From assembly GCF_000741165.1 (NCBI RefSeq), contig NZ_JGYN01000015.1:1-64000 (forward strand): 64,000 bases of DNA, in the 5' to 3' direction. Of the stretch, positions 43,216 through 55,370 are shown one piece after another. The stretch is from Bifidobacterium biavatii DSM 23969 (GTDB taxonomy: Bacteria > Actinomycetota > Actinomycetes > Actinomycetales > Bifidobacteriaceae). Position numbers and translations under genes: made by a program. The stretch's first letter is position 1. The number at the start of each line of letters is the position of its first letter. The notes under the pieces were generated by a model. That model did no database searches, was not told the origin of the DNA, and saw nothing but the letters and a program-made list of their open reading frames with translations.

Positions 43216-45894
43216 ATGCGCACTTCAGAAATCGCGAAGCGCTATCTTGACTATTTCGGCAAGCACGACCACCTCATCGTGCCTTCGGCGTCCCTGATCT
43301 CGCCGAACCCGACGACGCTGTTCACCATCGCCGGCATGGTGCCGTTCATCCCGTACCTCATGGGCGAGCAGACCCCGCCGAAGCACCGCATGGCCTCCAA
43401 CCAGAAGTGCGTGCGCACGCTCGACATCGACGAGGTCGGCAAGACCACCCGCCACGGCACCTTCTTCCAGATGCTCGGCAACTTCTCCTTCGGCGACTAC
43501 TTCAAGGAAGAGGCCATCCACTATGCGTGGGAGCTGCTGACCACCCCGCAGGAGCAGGGCGGCTACGGCTTCGACCCGGAGAAGCTGTGGATGACCACCT
43601 TCACCGACGACGAGGAAGCCCGCTCCCTGTGGAAGAACGAGGGCGTTGACCCCGAGCACATCCAGATCATGGGCATGGAGGACAACTTCTGGACCACCGG
43701 CGGCCCCGGCCCCGGCGGCCCGTGCTCCGAGATCTACGTCGACCGCGGCCCCGAATACGGCGTCGAAGGCGGCCCGATCGTCGATGAGAACCGCTACATC
43801 GAGATCTGGGACCTCGTGTTCGAGAACTACGAGGTCGACAACGTCAAGTCCAAGACCGACCTGCACATCGTCGGCGAGCTCGAGAACAAGAACATCGACA
43901 CCGGCGCCGGCCTCGAGCGCCTCGCCTACCTGATGCAGGGCAAGCAGAACATCTATGAGACCGATGAGGTTTTCCCGGTCATCGAGGCCGCCGAACGCCT
44001 GTCGGGCCGCAAGTACGGCGAGGACGAGAAGGCCGACGTGAAGTTCCGCGTCGTGGCCGACCACGTGCGCTCCGCCCTCATGATCATGTCCGACGGCGTG
44101 CGCCCGTCCAACGTCGGCCGCGGCTACGTGCTACGCCGCCTGCTGCGCCGCACCATCCAGGCCATGCGCGTGCTCGGCGTGACCGATCCGGTCATCCCGG
44201 AGCTGCTGCCCGTGTCCAAGGATGCGATGGTCGCCTCCTACCCGGAGCTCAACGATACGTTCCACGACGTGTCCGAAGCGGCCTACGGCGAGGAGGACGC
44301 GTTCCGCCGCACGCTCGACAACGGCATCCAGATCCTCGACGTGGCCGTGGCCAACGCGAAGAAGAACGCCGATCCGACCGTTTCCGGCGACGACGCGTTC
44401 ACGCTGCACGACACCTACGGTTTCCCGATCGAGCTCACCCTCGAAATGGCCGCCGACCAGGGCGTCAAGGTCGACGAGGCCAAGTTCCGCGAGCTCATGA
44501 GCGAGCAGAAGTCCCGTGCCCGCGCCGACGCGCTCAAGAAGCGCCACAACGTGGACCTGTCCGTCTACGACGACTTCAAGAAGACGCTCGCCAAGCCGAT
44601 CGACTTCCTCGGCTACACCGATTTCTCCGCCCGCGGCACCGTCATCGGCATCATGCAGGAAGGCAAGGGCTCCGTCCCGGCTGTCACCGCCCCGGCGAAC
44701 ATCGAGGTCATCCTCGACCGCACCCCGTTCTACGCGGAGGCCGGCGGCCAGCTCGCCGACCAGGGCGAGATCCTGTCCGACGACGGCGCGGTGCTCGAAG
44801 TCGACGACGTGCAGAAGCCGATCAAGGACCTCATCGTCCACCAGTGCCGCCTGACCGAAGGCACCCTCGTGGTCGGCTCGCCGGTTAACGCGAGCATCGA
44901 TCTCGACCGCCGCGGCGCCATCGCCCGTTCGCACACCGCCACGCACATGGTGCACAAGGCGCTGCGCGAGGAGCTCGGCCCGCAGGCCACCCAGCGCGGC
45001 TCCGAGGACGCCCCGAACCGTCTGCGCTTCGACTTCCAGTGGTCCAAGGCCCCGTCCAAGACCGTGATGAACGCCGTCGAGGCCCGCGTCAACGAGAAGC
45101 TGCGCGACAACCTCGCCGTCACCACCAAGGAAATGAAGTTCGACGACGCGATCGCGCTCGGCGCCATGCACCTGTTCGGCGAGAAGTACGGCGACATCGT
45201 GCGCGTCGTGTCCATCGGCGAGGACGGCTGGAGCCGCGAGCTGTGCGGCGGCACCCACGTCGACCACGTCGGCAAGATCGGCATGGTCAACATCATGTCC
45301 GAAGCGTCCATCGGCTCCGGCGTGCGCCGTGTCGATGCGCTCGTCGGTGCAGGCGCGTACGACTTCAACGCACGTGAGCACGCGCTGGTCTCCCAGCTGA
45401 GCGACAAGCTCAACGCCCGTCCGGACGAGCTCGCCGAGCGCGTGAACACGCTGCTCGCCAAGCTCAAGGAATCCGATCGCCGTCTCGCGGCCATGTACGA
45501 AAGCCAGCTGGCCGCCGCCATGCCGGCGCTCGTGGCCGAAACGCGCGAGTCGTCCGCTCCGGTCAAGGTCGCCGCGAAGAATGTCGGCCACTTCGGTTCG
45601 TTCGATGCGCTGCGCAAGACCGTACTCGACGTGCGCGGCCAGCTCGGCGACGAGGCCCCGGTTGTCGTGGCCCTCGCCGGCGTGTCCGAAGACGACAAGC
45701 CGATGGTCGCCGTGGCCACCAACGAGGCCGCCCGCAAGGCCGGCATCAAGGCCGGCGATCTCGTGCGTGGTGCATCCAAGATCCTCGGCGGCGGTGGCGG
45801 CGGCAAGCCGGACTTCGCCCAGGGCGGCGGCGCCGACGCGTCGAAGATCGACGAGGCGATCGCTGCGCTGAAGAACGAGGCGCTGAAGGGCTGA
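43216..45894 (+). CDS. alaS: alanyl-tRNA synthetase
   Basis: An 892-residue class II synthetase that charges tRNA-Ala. It begins [19 protein letters not shown]. The aminoacylation core shows [19 protein letters not shown] and [14 protein letters not shown], the editing domain has [12 protein letters not shown] (zinc HxxxH) and [14 protein letters not shown], and the C-terminal domain ends with a Gly-rich [17 protein letters not shown]. All family segments are intact. The ATG at 43216 lies about 15 bases after AAGGAG. ruvX and mltG follow with short gaps, the standard alaS-ruvX-mltG order. Confidence 0.98.
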   Translation: MRTSEIAKRYLDYFGKHDHLIVPSASLISPNPTTLFTIAGMVPFIPYLMGEQTPPKHRMASNQKCVRTLDIDEVGKTTRHGTFFQMLGNFSFGDYFKEEAIHYAWELLTTPQEQGGYGFDPEKLWMTTFTDDEEARSLWKNEGVDPEHIQIMGMEDNFWTTGGPGPGGPCSEIYVDRGPEYGVEGGPIVDENRYIEIWDLVFENYEVDNVKSKTDLHIVGELENKNIDTGAGLERLAYLMQGKQNIYETDEVFPVIEAAERLSGRKYGEDEKADVKFRVVADHVRSALMIMSDGVRPSNVGRGYVLRRLLRRTIQAMRVLGVTDPVIPELLPVSKDAMVASYPELNDTFHDVSEAAYGEEDAFRRTLDNGIQILDVAVANAKKNADPTVSGDDAFTLHDTYGFPIELTLEMAADQGVKVDEAKFRELMSEQKSRARADALKKRHNVDLSVYDDFKKTLAKPIDFLGYTDFSARGTVIGIMQEGKGSVPAVTAPANIEVILDRTPFYAEAGGQLADQGEILSDDGAVLEVDDVQKPIKDLIVHQCRLTEGTLVVGSPVNASIDLDRRGAIARSHTATHMVHKALREELGPQATQRGSEDAPNRLRFDFQWSKAPSKTVMNAVEARVNEKLRDNLAVTTKEMKFDDAIALGAMHLFGEKYGDIVRVVSIGEDGWSRELCGGTHVDHVGKIGMVNIMSEASIGSGVRRVDALVGAGAYDFNAREHALVSQLSDKLNARPDELAERVNTLLAKLKESDRRLAAMYESQLAAAMPALVAETRESSAPVKVAAKNVGHFGSFDALRKTVLDVRGQLGDEAPVVVALAGVSEDDKPMVAVATNEAARKAGIKAGDLVRGASKILGGGGGGKPDFAQGGGADASKIDEAIAALKNEALKG

Positions 45895-45902
45895 GTCGCC
45901 TG

Positions 45903-46355
45903 GTGGTATGGCTCGGCGTTGATTTGGGTGATGCCCGGGTCGGACTCGCGTTGTCCGACCCGGAGCTCACCTTCGCGCACCCTGCGGGCAATGTCAGGGT
46001 GTTCGGAGATTCATTCCAGGCATTGGACGACGTCATCGGCGTCATAGAAGACGAATCGGTGGAACGCGTCGTGGTGGGATTGCCGCTGCAGCTTGACGGC
46101 ACCGAAGGCAAAAGCGCAAAAAAAGCGCGCCGGTGGGCTGCGAACCTCGCCAAACGAATGCAAGACTACATCGATGCGGGGGAGTGCGCCGTCGCGCACG
46201 TTCCTGACATCATCCTGCTGGACGAGCGGCTGACCACGGTCAGCGCGCACAGGCAGCTGCACGAGGCTCAAGTCTCCGGCCGCAAGCACCGTCCAGTGGT
46301 CGACCAGCAGTCGGCGGTGGTGATACTGCAATCGGCGTTGGACGCGAACGAGTAG
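45903..46355 (+). CDS. ruvX: Holliday junction resolvase-like RuvX (YqgF)
   Basis: A 150-residue RNase H-fold nuclease that takes part in pre-16S rRNA 5' processing and possibly recombination. Key motifs are GVDLGDARVGLALSD (first acidic residue), VVVGLPLQLDG and LLDERLTTVSAHR, ending with DQQSAVVILQSAL. The GTG at 45903, eight bases after the alaS stop, is the only suitable start. It is very probably co-transcribed with alaS and mltG. Confidence 0.93.
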   Translation: MVWLGVDLGDARVGLALSDPELTFAHPAGNVRVFGDSFQALDDVIGVIEDESVERVVVGLPLQLDGTEGKSAKKARRWAANLAKRMQDYIDAGECAVAHVPDIILLDERLTTVSAHRQLHEAQVSGRKHRPVVDQQSAVVILQSALDANE

Positions 46356-46377
46356 ACGGAAGACGGGGAGAGAACCA

Positions 46378-47553
46378 TTGGGTGAGGATCTCGAGCATTT
46401 TTTCTCTGATGAGGGAGCCGGAGACGACACGCATGGCGACTTGTTCGCCTTGCCTCCGCAGCCTCCGGCGTCCCGCAGCGAAATGCGGCGCAAACGTGAA
46501 CGCATTCGCCGTCGCAGGATGATCACCGCCGTCGCGGCTATTGTCGTGGTCGCGCTGATCGTCGTCCTCGGCGTCATCGGCATGGGCAAGCTCAAGGCAT
46601 GGCGCGACGCGCGAGGAGGCGACACAACCGCGGCCGTGCAAGACTACAGCGGACCGGGCGACAAGGACGTGACGTTTACCGTTTCGACCGGCCAGGGCGC
46701 CGGCGAGGTGGCCGAAAACCTCGTCAAGGCGGACATCGTCAAGTCCGCGGCGGCATTCACCAATGCGGTCGCGACCGCCGACGCCACGCTGTATCCGGGA
46801 TCGTTCGCGCTCAAAACGCATATGAAGGCGTCCGACGTAGTCGCGATTCTGTCCGATCAAAGCAAGGCCGGCGGCTTCCTGGAAGTCAAGCCGGGCGACC
46901 GGGTGAGCGCCGTGCTCGCCTCGCTATCCGCAATGGACGGCGTTGACGCATCCGCATACAAGACGATACTTGAAGGCGACGGTTCGGGCATTCTGCCCGC
47001 CGAAGCCTCGGGCAGCTTTGAAGGGTGGCTCGAGCCGGGCGCGTACGACGTCGCCGACCGCTCCGCCTCGGACGTCGTCAAGGCCATGGTGGACGCGCGC
47101 ATCGCCAAGCTCGACAAGCTGGGTGCGCCGAGCGGCGAGGAACGCGAGCGGATCATCAAGATCGCGTCCATCGCCGAGGCCGAGGTCAACCGCGAGGAGT
47201 ACTACGGCAAGGTCGCGCGCGTCATCGAGAACCGTCTGGCGAAGAACATGAACCTCGGCATGGACACGTCGCTCGCGTATGGACTCGGCATCACGGCCAA
47301 CGAGATCACCGACGCGGACATCGCCGACGCCTCCAATCCGTACAATCTGCACCAGAACGCCGGACTGCCGCCCACGCCGATCAGCAATCCGGGCGACAGC
47401 GCCATCGCCGCGGCCATCAGCCCCGAACAAGGCGACTGGCTGTACTTCGTGACCGTCAACCTGTCGACCGGGGAGACGAAGTTCGTCAACACGGAAGCCG
47501 AGTTCTGGAAGATCCGCGACGAATATAAGAACAACAACGAGAACGCGAACTAG
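46378..47553 (+). CDS. mltG: endolytic peptidoglycan transglycosylase MltG
   Basis: A 391-residue membrane-anchored lytic transglycosylase (YceG-like) that cuts nascent glycan strands. A basic N-terminus (RRKRERIRRRRM) precedes one helix (about 49-70). The domain contains a LysM-like region and then the catalytic core with KIASIAEAEVNREEYYGK (catalytic Glu) and PYNLHQNAGLPPTPISNPG. It starts at TTG 46378 with GGGGAGAG at good spacing. It ends at a hairpin shared with the convergent prepilin peptidase gene. Confidence 0.94.
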   Translation: MGEDLEHFFSDEGAGDDTHGDLFALPPQPPASRSEMRRKRERIRRRRMITAVAAIVVVALIVVLGVIGMGKLKAWRDARGGDTTAAVQDYSGPGDKDVTFTVSTGQGAGEVAENLVKADIVKSAAAFTNAVATADATLYPGSFALKTHMKASDVVAILSDQSKAGGFLEVKPGDRVSAVLASLSAMDGVDASAYKTILEGDGSGILPAEASGSFEGWLEPGAYDVADRSASDVVKAMVDARIAKLDKLGAPSGEERERIIKIASIAEAEVNREEYYGKVARVIENRLAKNMNLGMDTSLAYGLGITANEITDADIADASNPYNLHQNAGLPPTPISNPGDSAIAAAISPEQGDWLYFVTVNLSTGETKFVNTEAEFWKIRDEYKNNNENAN

Positions 47554-47560
47554 CGTTCAC

Positions 47561-47596
47561 CGGGCCGGCCGGCGCCTCTACGCGCCGACCGGCCCG
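47561..47596. terminator. GC-rich hairpin between mltG and prepilin peptidase
   Basis: CGGGCCGGCCGGCGC pairs with GCGCCGACCGGCCCG with one mismatch around a short loop. It sits in the 49-base gap between convergent genes and has no T-tract; it probably serves as a shared terminator. Confidence 0.6.
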
Positions 47597-47602
47597 CATG
47601 CT

Positions 47603-48073
47603 TCAGAGCACGAATCCGAACAGCATGGCCGCAAGACCCGCGACCACGATCACCGGAGCGAACGGCACTCTGCCGGCGTACGGTGTATCGGATTGCGGGT
47701 CGAAGCGTATCCAGACCGCCATCCAGACCAGTCCCAGCAGTCCCATCGCCAACCACCAGACGATCATCGCGTCCAAACCGAACAAGCCGACAGCGAGTCC
47801 GGTCATCAGCGTGCACGTCACGTCGCCGAATCCCAGCGCTCCCGGCTTCGCCAGCGCGAGCAGACACTGCAGCACCGCAGCAACCATCGCGAACAGCACG
47901 GCTTGCGGCACAACGAACAGCGAGTTGACCGCCAAACCGTAGACGACGTCGGCGATCAGCTGCGCCAGACAGCCCGCAGCGATCCACGCGCGCGGCACGC
48001 GGCGGCGGCGCACGTCTTCGGCACTGACCGCCAGTCCACAGAGCAGACTCGGCAACATCGCAAGGTAAGGCAT
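47603..48073 (-). CDS. A24-type prepilin peptidase (short form)
   Basis: A 156-residue membrane protein with about five hydrophobic segments. Two catalytic Asp positions fit the A24 prepilin peptidase family: SAEDVRRRRVP (Asp20) after the first helix and GFGDVTCTLMTGL (Asp84) later. It lacks the methyltransferase domain of full PilD, like the TadV/FlaK short forms. It would process Flp/Tad or type IV pilins in the membrane, but no pilus gene is nearby. The ATG at 48073 gives the natural N-terminus. It is divergent from aroC with a 51-base gap. Confidence 0.82.
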   Translation of the reverse strand: MPYLAMLPSLLCGLAVSAEDVRRRRVPRAWIAAGCLAQLIADVVYGLAVNSLFVVPQAVLFAMVAAVLQCLLALAKPGALGFGDVTCTLMTGLAVGLFGLDAMIVWWLAMGLLGLVWMAVWIRFDPQSDTPYAGRVPFAPVIVVAGLAAMLFGFVL

Positions 48074-48124
48074 ACCGCTACAATAGCCCGCAGTTGACGA
48101 CGACAAGCAAAAGGAGAGTACGGT

Positions 48125-49321
48125 ATGTTGCGCTGGCAGACGGCGGGCGAATCGCACGGCGAAGCATTGGTGGCGATGATCGAAGGGCTTCCCGCGGGCG
48201 TCGAGATCCGCACAGACGACGTCGTGTCCGCTTTGGCGAGGCGCCGCCTTGGCTACGGTCGCGGCGCGCGCATGAAGTTTGAACAAGACAAGGTGCGTTT
48301 GCTCACCGGCGTGCGACACGGCAGCACGCTCGGCTCGCCGGTCGCCATCGAAATCGCGAACACCGAATGGCCCAAGTGGACCGAAGTGATGAGCGCCGAC
48401 CCGCTCGACCATGATCTGCCGCGCGAAGGACGCAACGCACCGTTGAGCCGCCCGCGCCCGGGACACGCCGACCTGACCGGCATGCGCAAGTACGGTTTCG
48501 ACGACGCCCGTCCGGTACTCGAACGCTCCAGTGCGCGCGAAACCGCGTCCCGCGTCGCGCTCGGCGCGGTCGCTGCCAAGTTCCTCGAACAGGCCGCGGG
48601 CATTCGCACCGTCGCGCACGTACTGTCCATCGGCGGCGCCGGCGTGGACGAAACCGCCGCGGACCGTGTACTGCCGACCCCCGACGACGTGGCCGCGCTC
48701 GATGCGTCCCCGGTGCGCACGCTCGACAAGGCCGCCGAGGAACGCATGGTCAAGCGCATCGACGAGATCAAGGCTAACGCCGACACAGTCGGCGGTGTGA
48801 TCGAAGTGATCGCGTACGGCGTGCCTGCAGGCCTCGGCACGTACGTCGAATCCGACCGACGGCTCGATGCCGCGCTGGCGTCCGCCGTCATGGGCATCCA
48901 GGCCATCAAGGGAGTGGAAATCGGCGACGGATTCCTCGAAGCGGTGCGACCGGGTTCCGCCGCGCACGACGAAATGGTGCCCGGCGATAACGGACATATC
49001 ACGCGACTGACCAACCGCGCCGGCGGTATCGAAGGCGGCATGTCCAATGGCGAGCCGATTCGCGTGCGCGCCGCCATGAAGCCGATCCCGTCGATCCCGC
49101 GCGCGCTGCGCACCGTCGACGTGGCCAACGGCGACGCCGCGCAGGCCATCAACCAGCGTTCCGATTCGACCGCCGTGCCGGCCGCGTCCGTCGTGGCCGA
49201 GGCGATGGTGCGCCTGACGCTCGCGAAGTTCGTGCTGGAGAAGTTCGGCGGCGACAGCGTGGCTGAAACGCGCCGCAACATGGAAAGCTACCTCGCCTCG
49301 TGGCCGGAGCACATGCGATGA
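48125..49321 (+). CDS. aroC: chorismate synthase
   Basis: A 398-residue FMN-dependent enzyme that converts EPSP to chorismate, the last shikimate-pathway step. Signatures: [20 protein letters not shown] at the N-terminus, the Arg-rich [18 protein letters not shown], and [37 protein letters not shown] is near the C-terminus. AAAAGGAGAG lies upstream of the ATG at 48125. Its stop overlaps the start of aroKB (ATGA), so the two are translationally coupled. Confidence 0.98.
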   Translation: MLRWQTAGESHGEALVAMIEGLPAGVEIRTDDVVSALARRRLGYGRGARMKFEQDKVRLLTGVRHGSTLGSPVAIEIANTEWPKWTEVMSADPLDHDLPREGRNAPLSRPRPGHADLTGMRKYGFDDARPVLERSSARETASRVALGAVAAKFLEQAAGIRTVAHVLSIGGAGVDETAADRVLPTPDDVAALDASPVRTLDKAAEERMVKRIDEIKANADTVGGVIEVIAYGVPAGLGTYVESDRRLDAALASAVMGIQAIKGVEIGDGFLEAVRPGSAAHDEMVPGDNGHITRLTNRAGGIEGGMSNGEPIRVRAAMKPIPSIPRALRTVDVANGDAAQAINQRSDSTAVPAASVVAEAMVRLTLAKFVLEKFGGDSVAETRRNMESYLASWPEHMR

Positions 49322-50958
49322 GCGATGCCGGCATGCAGCATCCCGTGGCTGTCATCATCGGCATGATGGGCGCGGGCAAGACCCGCGTTGGCCGCGAGGT
49401 CTCGCAGATGATGGGACTGCCGTTTAAGGACGCCGACATTGAAATCGAGCGCGAAGTCGGCATGACCATCCCCGAATACTTCTCGCGATACGGCGAACCG
49501 GCATTCCGCAAGGTGGAAAGCGACCTGATCCGCCGCACGCTGGACGAGTTCGGCGGCCTATTCGCGCTCGGCGGAGGCGCTCCCATGACGCCCGCTACGC
49601 AGGACGCGCTGGCTGACTACATCGACGGGGGAGGCCGGGTGATCTACCTGCAGGCTGACCCCAAGGAGGCCATGGAACGCGCCAACCGTGGTGGCGGGCG
49701 CCCTATGCTCGACGGCGGTGACGCCAACGCGCGCTGGATGCGTCTGTACGAGCAGCGCGACCCGGTGTTCGACCGGATTGCCAACGTGCACGTGCGCACC
49801 CACGGTTCCACGCCGCAAATGGCCGCAAGAAAGGTGATGAACATGATCGAAGAACGCGTCGTGCACGTCGGGGTCGTCTCGGCGGACGACTACAACGTGC
49901 GCATCGGCGAAGGCGCGATGAATCATCTCGCCCCCGTGCTCGGCGACAAGCCGGCGCGCATCGCGCTGATCCACACCCAGCCCGTGCAGCGGCACTCCGA
50001 CCGCGCCCGCGCCCTGCTGCGTCAGGCCGGCTACGAGGTTTCCGACATCGTGATCCCGGACGCGGAGGCGGGCAAAACCGTCACCGTGGCGAACGGCGTG
50101 TGGGAGCGGCTCGGTGCCGAAGGCTTCACCCGTTCCGACGCGGTGGTGGGCGTGGGCGGCGGCGCGGCCACCGATCTGGCCGGATTCGTCGCGGCAACGT
50201 GGATGCGCGGCATCCGCTACGTGAACTGCCCGACCTCGCTGCTCGCCATGGTCGACGCTTCCACCGGCGGCAAGACCGGCACCAACACCGCGGCCGGCAA
50301 GAACCTCGTCGGCTCGTTCTACACGCCCGCCGGCGTGCTTGCCGACATGACCACGCTCGCTTCGCTGCCCAACGACATCTTCGTCGAGGGCCTCGGCGAG
50401 GTCGCCAAATCCGGTTTCATCTCGGACCCGGAGATCTTGCGCATTCTTGAAGAACATGCGGACGAGTTGCGAGGCTTCGACGGTGCGACCTTCCTCGGCA
50501 CACCGCTCGAGGATGTGGTCGCCGAACTCATCGAACGCACGGTGCGCGTCAAGGCGAAGCACGTGTCCGCCGACCTCAAGGAGGCCGGCTTGCGCGAATT
50601 CCTCAACTACGGGCACACGATGGGCCACGCGATCGAAAAGATGGAGCACTTCCGCTGGCGGCACGGCAATGCGGTCGCCGTCGGCATGGTGTACGCGGCC
50701 GAACTGGCGTGCCTGCTCGGCCACATCGACCGCGATCTGGTTGACTACCACCGCTCCCTGCTCGCCTCGCTCGGACTGCCGACCTCATGGAACGGCGGCT
50801 CGTTCGAAGACGTGCTCGCGATCATGCACCGCGACAAGAAGGCGCGCGGCAACAAGCTGCGCTTCGTCGTGCTCGACGGTGGTCCCGGCCGCATGATGCA
50901 CCTTGACGATCCGCCGGCGGACGCGGTCGAAGAGGCGTTCCACCGCATCCAGCACTGA
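49318..50958 (+). CDS. aroKB: bifunctional shikimate kinase / 3-dehydroquinate synthase
   Basis: A 546-residue fusion. Residues 1-~180 are shikimate kinase, with P-loop [13 protein letters not shown], substrate-binding FKDADIEIE and lid [10 protein letters not shown]. Residues ~190-546 are 3-dehydroquinate synthase, with [20 protein letters not shown], the zinc and NAD region [25 protein letters not shown] and the zinc His in [14 protein letters not shown]. Both domains keep their key residues. The fusion is typical of bifidobacteria. The start at 49318 overlaps the aroC stop. aroQ follows. Confidence 0.97.
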   Translation: MSDAGMQHPVAVIIGMMGAGKTRVGREVSQMMGLPFKDADIEIEREVGMTIPEYFSRYGEPAFRKVESDLIRRTLDEFGGLFALGGGAPMTPATQDALADYIDGGGRVIYLQADPKEAMERANRGGGRPMLDGGDANARWMRLYEQRDPVFDRIANVHVRTHGSTPQMAARKVMNMIEERVVHVGVVSADDYNVRIGEGAMNHLAPVLGDKPARIALIHTQPVQRHSDRARALLRQAGYEVSDIVIPDAEAGKTVTVANGVWERLGAEGFTRSDAVVGVGGGAATDLAGFVAATWMRGIRYVNCPTSLLAMVDASTGGKTGTNTAAGKNLVGSFYTPAGVLADMTTLASLPNDIFVEGLGEVAKSGFISDPEILRILEEHADELRGFDGATFLGTPLEDVVAELIERTVRVKAKHVSADLKEAGLREFLNYGHTMGHAIEKMEHFRWRHGNAVAVGMVYAAELACLLGHIDRDLVDYHRSLLASLGLPTSWNGGSFEDVLAIMHRDKKARGNKLRFVVLDGGPGRMMHLDDPPADAVEEAFHRIQH

Positions 50959-51044
50959 CCCGACGCCCGTCCCGCGGCGGCAATCCCAGCCGAATGCGCG
51001 GGGCGGGCTCCGTTTCGCCATCATTTTGCCAAAAAGGAGCAACC

Positions 51045-51500
51045 ATGACCAAAGTGATCGTCGTCAACGGGCCGAACCTGGGCCGTCTCGGCGTACGCCA
51101 GCCCGACGTGTACGGCCGTCAGGACCTTGAGGAACTACGCCGCCTGTGCATCGGGTGGGGTGCCGAACTCGGCCTCGACGTCGAAGTGCGCCAGACCGAC
51201 GACGAAGCTGAAATCATCCACTGGATGCATCAGGCCGCCGACGAGAAAACGCCCGTGGTGATGAACCCGGCCGCGTTCACGCACTACAGCTATGGGCTTG
51301 CGGATGCCGCCCACATGGTCGGCGACGCCGGCCTGCCGCTCATGGAGGTGCACATCTCCAATCCGTCCGCGCGCGACGAGTTCCGCAAGCGTTCCGTCAT
51401 CAGCCCCGTCGCCACCGGCACCATCACCGGACTCGGCTTCTTCGGCTACAAGCTCGCGCTTGAAGCCGTCGCGCACATCCTCAGCGAGCAGGGCAAGTGA
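51045..51500 (+). CDS. aroQ: type II 3-dehydroquinate dehydratase
   Basis: A 151-residue type II dehydroquinase (dodecameric flavodoxin-like fold) that converts 3-dehydroquinate to 3-dehydroshikimate. Seen: VVNGPNLGRLGVRQPDVYG with the catalytic Arg and Tyr, PVVMNPAAFTHYSYGLADA, and EVHISNPSARDEFRKRSVIS with the catalytic His and substrate Arg. AAAAAGGAG precedes the ATG at 51045. It follows aroKB by 86 bases and probably shares its transcript. Confidence 0.96.
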   Translation: MTKVIVVNGPNLGRLGVRQPDVYGRQDLEELRRLCIGWGAELGLDVEVRQTDDEAEIIHWMHQAADEKTPVVMNPAAFTHYSYGLADAAHMVGDAGLPLMEVHISNPSARDEFRKRSVISPVATGTITGLGFFGYKLALEAVAHILSEQGK

Positions 51501-51551
51501 CGTGACGATGTGACGTCGGACGTCGAGGCGTCTTTGCGTCTTTCTATTTTC

Positions 51552-51583
51552 GGGCCCGTCCGTTCCAAGCAACGGACGGGCCC
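51552..51583. terminator. hairpin after aroQ
   Basis: A 13-bp perfect stem, GGGCCCGTCCGTT with its complement around CCAAGC. It is preceded by TTTTC but not followed by a T-tract in the plus direction. It probably ends the aro operon, though it could be a T-less terminator or processing site. Confidence 0.6.
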
Positions 51584-51630
51584 ATCGCGTAAACACGCCC
51601 GGTCACATACGGATGATAGGATGAAATTCC

Positions 51631-53298
<1,668 letters not shown>

Positions 53299-53336
53299 AC
53301 GAGCTCGCCGGCGAACGTAATATACGTGATATATAG

Positions 53337-53350
53337 GTGATATAGATCAC
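53337..53350. promoter_or_regulatory. GTGA-N6-TCAC inverted repeat
   Basis: GTGATATAGATCAC has CRP/GlxR-like half-sites with the correct N6 spacing, in the 177-base region between pyrG and the L,D-transpeptidase gene. A direct repeat of GTGATATA at 53326 and 53337 overlaps it. It may regulate the downstream gene. Confidence 0.42.
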
Positions 53351-53367
53351 GCTCAGCCGATAACGAA

Positions 53368-53403
53368 TCATGCCCATGGATTCCTTGGAATTCATGGGCA
53401 TGA
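53368..53403. other. 17-bp hairpin between pyrG and the L,D-transpeptidase gene
   Basis: TCATGCCCATGGATTCC pairs with GGAATTCATGGGCATGA with one mismatch and a two-base loop. There is no T-run after it, so it is either a T-less pyrG terminator or a near-perfect operator-like palindrome. Confidence 0.55.
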
Positions 53404-53475
53404 TGCATAATGAGGGGAACGCGCGCCAGCGCGGGCAATTGGTAGTGGCACACAAGAGAATGAACAAGAGTTCGC

Positions 53476-55128
53476 ATGAGCAACAATAACGGACAGTTCA
53501 ACAACGGGTTTCCCCAGCGCGGAAGCAACGCGGCCGGATCAATGGCATTCGCCGCGGACGGCGAACAGACCGCGGTGCTGCGGCCCATCAGCTTGGACTC
53601 GTTCGCCGCTCCGATGTCGGCCGACGAGATCAAAAGCATCGAACGCATGCCCAAGCGCCATCTGGTGTGGCCATGGGTGCTGGCCGCCGTCGTCGCGATC
53701 CTTGCCGCCTTCGCGGGCGGCGCATACTGGTTCTTCCAGTCGCATGTCCTGCCCGGCGTGACCTTATGGGGCAATTCGGTCGCCGGCCAGTCGCAGGAAC
53801 AGATCGCGGACGACATCGACCAGGCCGTGGCCAAGTCGGCCGTGACCGTTTCGTACAACGGCAACACCGCCAAGATCACGCTCAAGGATCTCGGTCTGAG
53901 CGTCGACTCGCAGGCCATCGCCAACGAGGTGCTCAACGCCAAACGCGACGGCGCATGGTGGCAGCGCTACGCCTTCTGGATCACCAGCGACGTGACCACC
54001 GAACCGGCCAACCCGGCTGCGGCCGACTCCACCGAACTCAACAGCCGCCTGTCCATCAGCGAGGTCAAGCCCGTGGATGCGCAGGTCACGCTTAACGAAG
54101 ACAAAACCGGATTCGAGACGGTCGCCGGACAGCAGGGCCAGGGCGCCGACCCTGAGCCGGTCGCCAAGGCCGCGGTCGCGCTTGTCGAAACGCTCGGCGC
54201 AAACGAGTCGAAGACCATGAATGTGGAACTCAAATCCACTGATCCGGCCGTCACCGACAAGATCGCCGAACAGGCCAAGGCCACGCTCGACAAGCTCGTC
54301 AAGAATCCCGTGACGCTCAAGATCGGCGACCACGCCATCGCGGCCCTCGATGCCAACGCGTTGGCCGCGGCGTCCACCGTCAACGCCAACGAGAACGCCA
54401 AGCTCACCGCCGGCGAAACGCGCAGCGGATATGTCGTGTTCAGCGCGGACAAGCTGCAGCAGTACTACGAGAACAATATCAAGCCGACCTTCAACACCAA
54501 GCGCGAAGACCGCGAAGTCATCGTCAACAACAACGACGAAGAAATCAAGGTGCTCAAGGAAGGCCATGACGGCATCTCTATCGCCGACGGGGCCGACGTG
54601 AACATCGGCACGGACGGCGCGACGCTGCTCGCCAACGGCGGCGGTTCTCTCGACGTGCAGGGCAGCATCGACGCGATGCAGACCAAGAAGACCAAGCGCC
54701 ACGTCGTTGTCGACCTGTCCGACAACAAGGTGTACGCCTACGAGAACGGCAAGCTGATCCGCACGATGAGCATGTCCGCCGGCCAGGGCAACGACCGCAA
54801 GACCGGCGAATGCACCGGCCAGGACCTGTGCACGCCGACCGGCGACTTCACTATCTGGCTCAAGTACGAGTCGCAGGATATGAGCGGCAACCTCACCTTG
54901 TCCGACGGTTCCAAGGAAACCTGGGACGTCAAGGGTGTGGGATACGTCAACTACTTCTCCCACACCGGTTGCGCGATCCACCGCATCGCCACGAAGACCG
55001 CGATGAACGACGCGCAGGTTGCCGCGCTCGGCAACACGTCCCATGGTTGCGTCGGCATCGGCTGGGATCAGGCCGAATGGTTCTACAACTGGGCCGTGTA
55101 CGGCACGAGCGTGCACGTGCAGGTGTGA
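53476..55128 (+). CDS. L,D-transpeptidase (YkuD) with peptidoglycan-binding-like repeats
   Basis: A 550-residue cell-wall enzyme that forms 3-3 or related cross-links. A cytoplasmic N-terminus (about 1-60) precedes one membrane anchor (WPWVLAAVVAILAAFAGGAY). A long extracellular region follows with two repeat-like modules of the PG_binding_4/VanW-associated type. The C-terminal YkuD domain begins HVVVDLSDNKVYAYENG and ends with the catalytic segment GNTSHGCVGIGW, with His and Cys in place. The ATG at 53476 follows AAGAG. A strong terminator follows the gene, so it is monocistronic. Confidence 0.93.
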   Translation: MSNNNGQFNNGFPQRGSNAAGSMAFAADGEQTAVLRPISLDSFAAPMSADEIKSIERMPKRHLVWPWVLAAVVAILAAFAGGAYWFFQSHVLPGVTLWGNSVAGQSQEQIADDIDQAVAKSAVTVSYNGNTAKITLKDLGLSVDSQAIANEVLNAKRDGAWWQRYAFWITSDVTTEPANPAAADSTELNSRLSISEVKPVDAQVTLNEDKTGFETVAGQQGQGADPEPVAKAAVALVETLGANESKTMNVELKSTDPAVTDKIAEQAKATLDKLVKNPVTLKIGDHAIAALDANALAAASTVNANENAKLTAGETRSGYVVFSADKLQQYYENNIKPTFNTKREDREVIVNNNDEEIKVLKEGHDGISIADGADVNIGTDGATLLANGGGSLDVQGSIDAMQTKKTKRHVVVDLSDNKVYAYENGKLIRTMSMSAGQGNDRKTGECTGQDLCTPTGDFTIWLKYESQDMSGNLTLSDGSKETWDVKGVGYVNYFSHTGCAIHRIATKTAMNDAQVAALGNTSHGCVGIGWDQAEWFYNWAVYGTSVHVQV

Positions 55129-55180
55129 TACGGCACGTCCGTCACGTGCGCATCACACGCGCATGACGCAGGATGATCGA

Positions 55181-55222
55181 CGGGGCGGGCAGGTCGCGCA
55201 AAGGACCTGCCCGCCCCGTTTT
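55181..55222 (+). terminator. terminator after the L,D-transpeptidase gene
   Basis: A 15-bp stem (CGGGGCGGGCAGGTC and complement) followed by TTTT. It separates the cell-wall gene from the suf operon. Confidence 0.93.
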
Positions 55223-55370
55223 GTTGTTCCGACGGTTTGTTCCCGGCTGGGATGTGCGAGCAACATCACGTCCGCGTTCGGCCAAATCCGGGCGGCCGGC
55301 TAGTGTTTCGTACCAGGTTCTGTTAGGTTTACGTAGGAACTTTGTGAAGTCGATTGGAGGGAAGCGTACG

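Noticed and set aside
43225-45591. Large minus-strand open frames opposite alaS
   Set aside because: They lack ribosome binding sites and motifs, and alaS is a complete, certain gene on the other strand.
55173-55370. Upstream start of sufB at 55173
   Set aside because: The added 66 residues run across the terminator of the preceding gene and do not resemble SufB. The GTG at 55371 has a GGAGG site.
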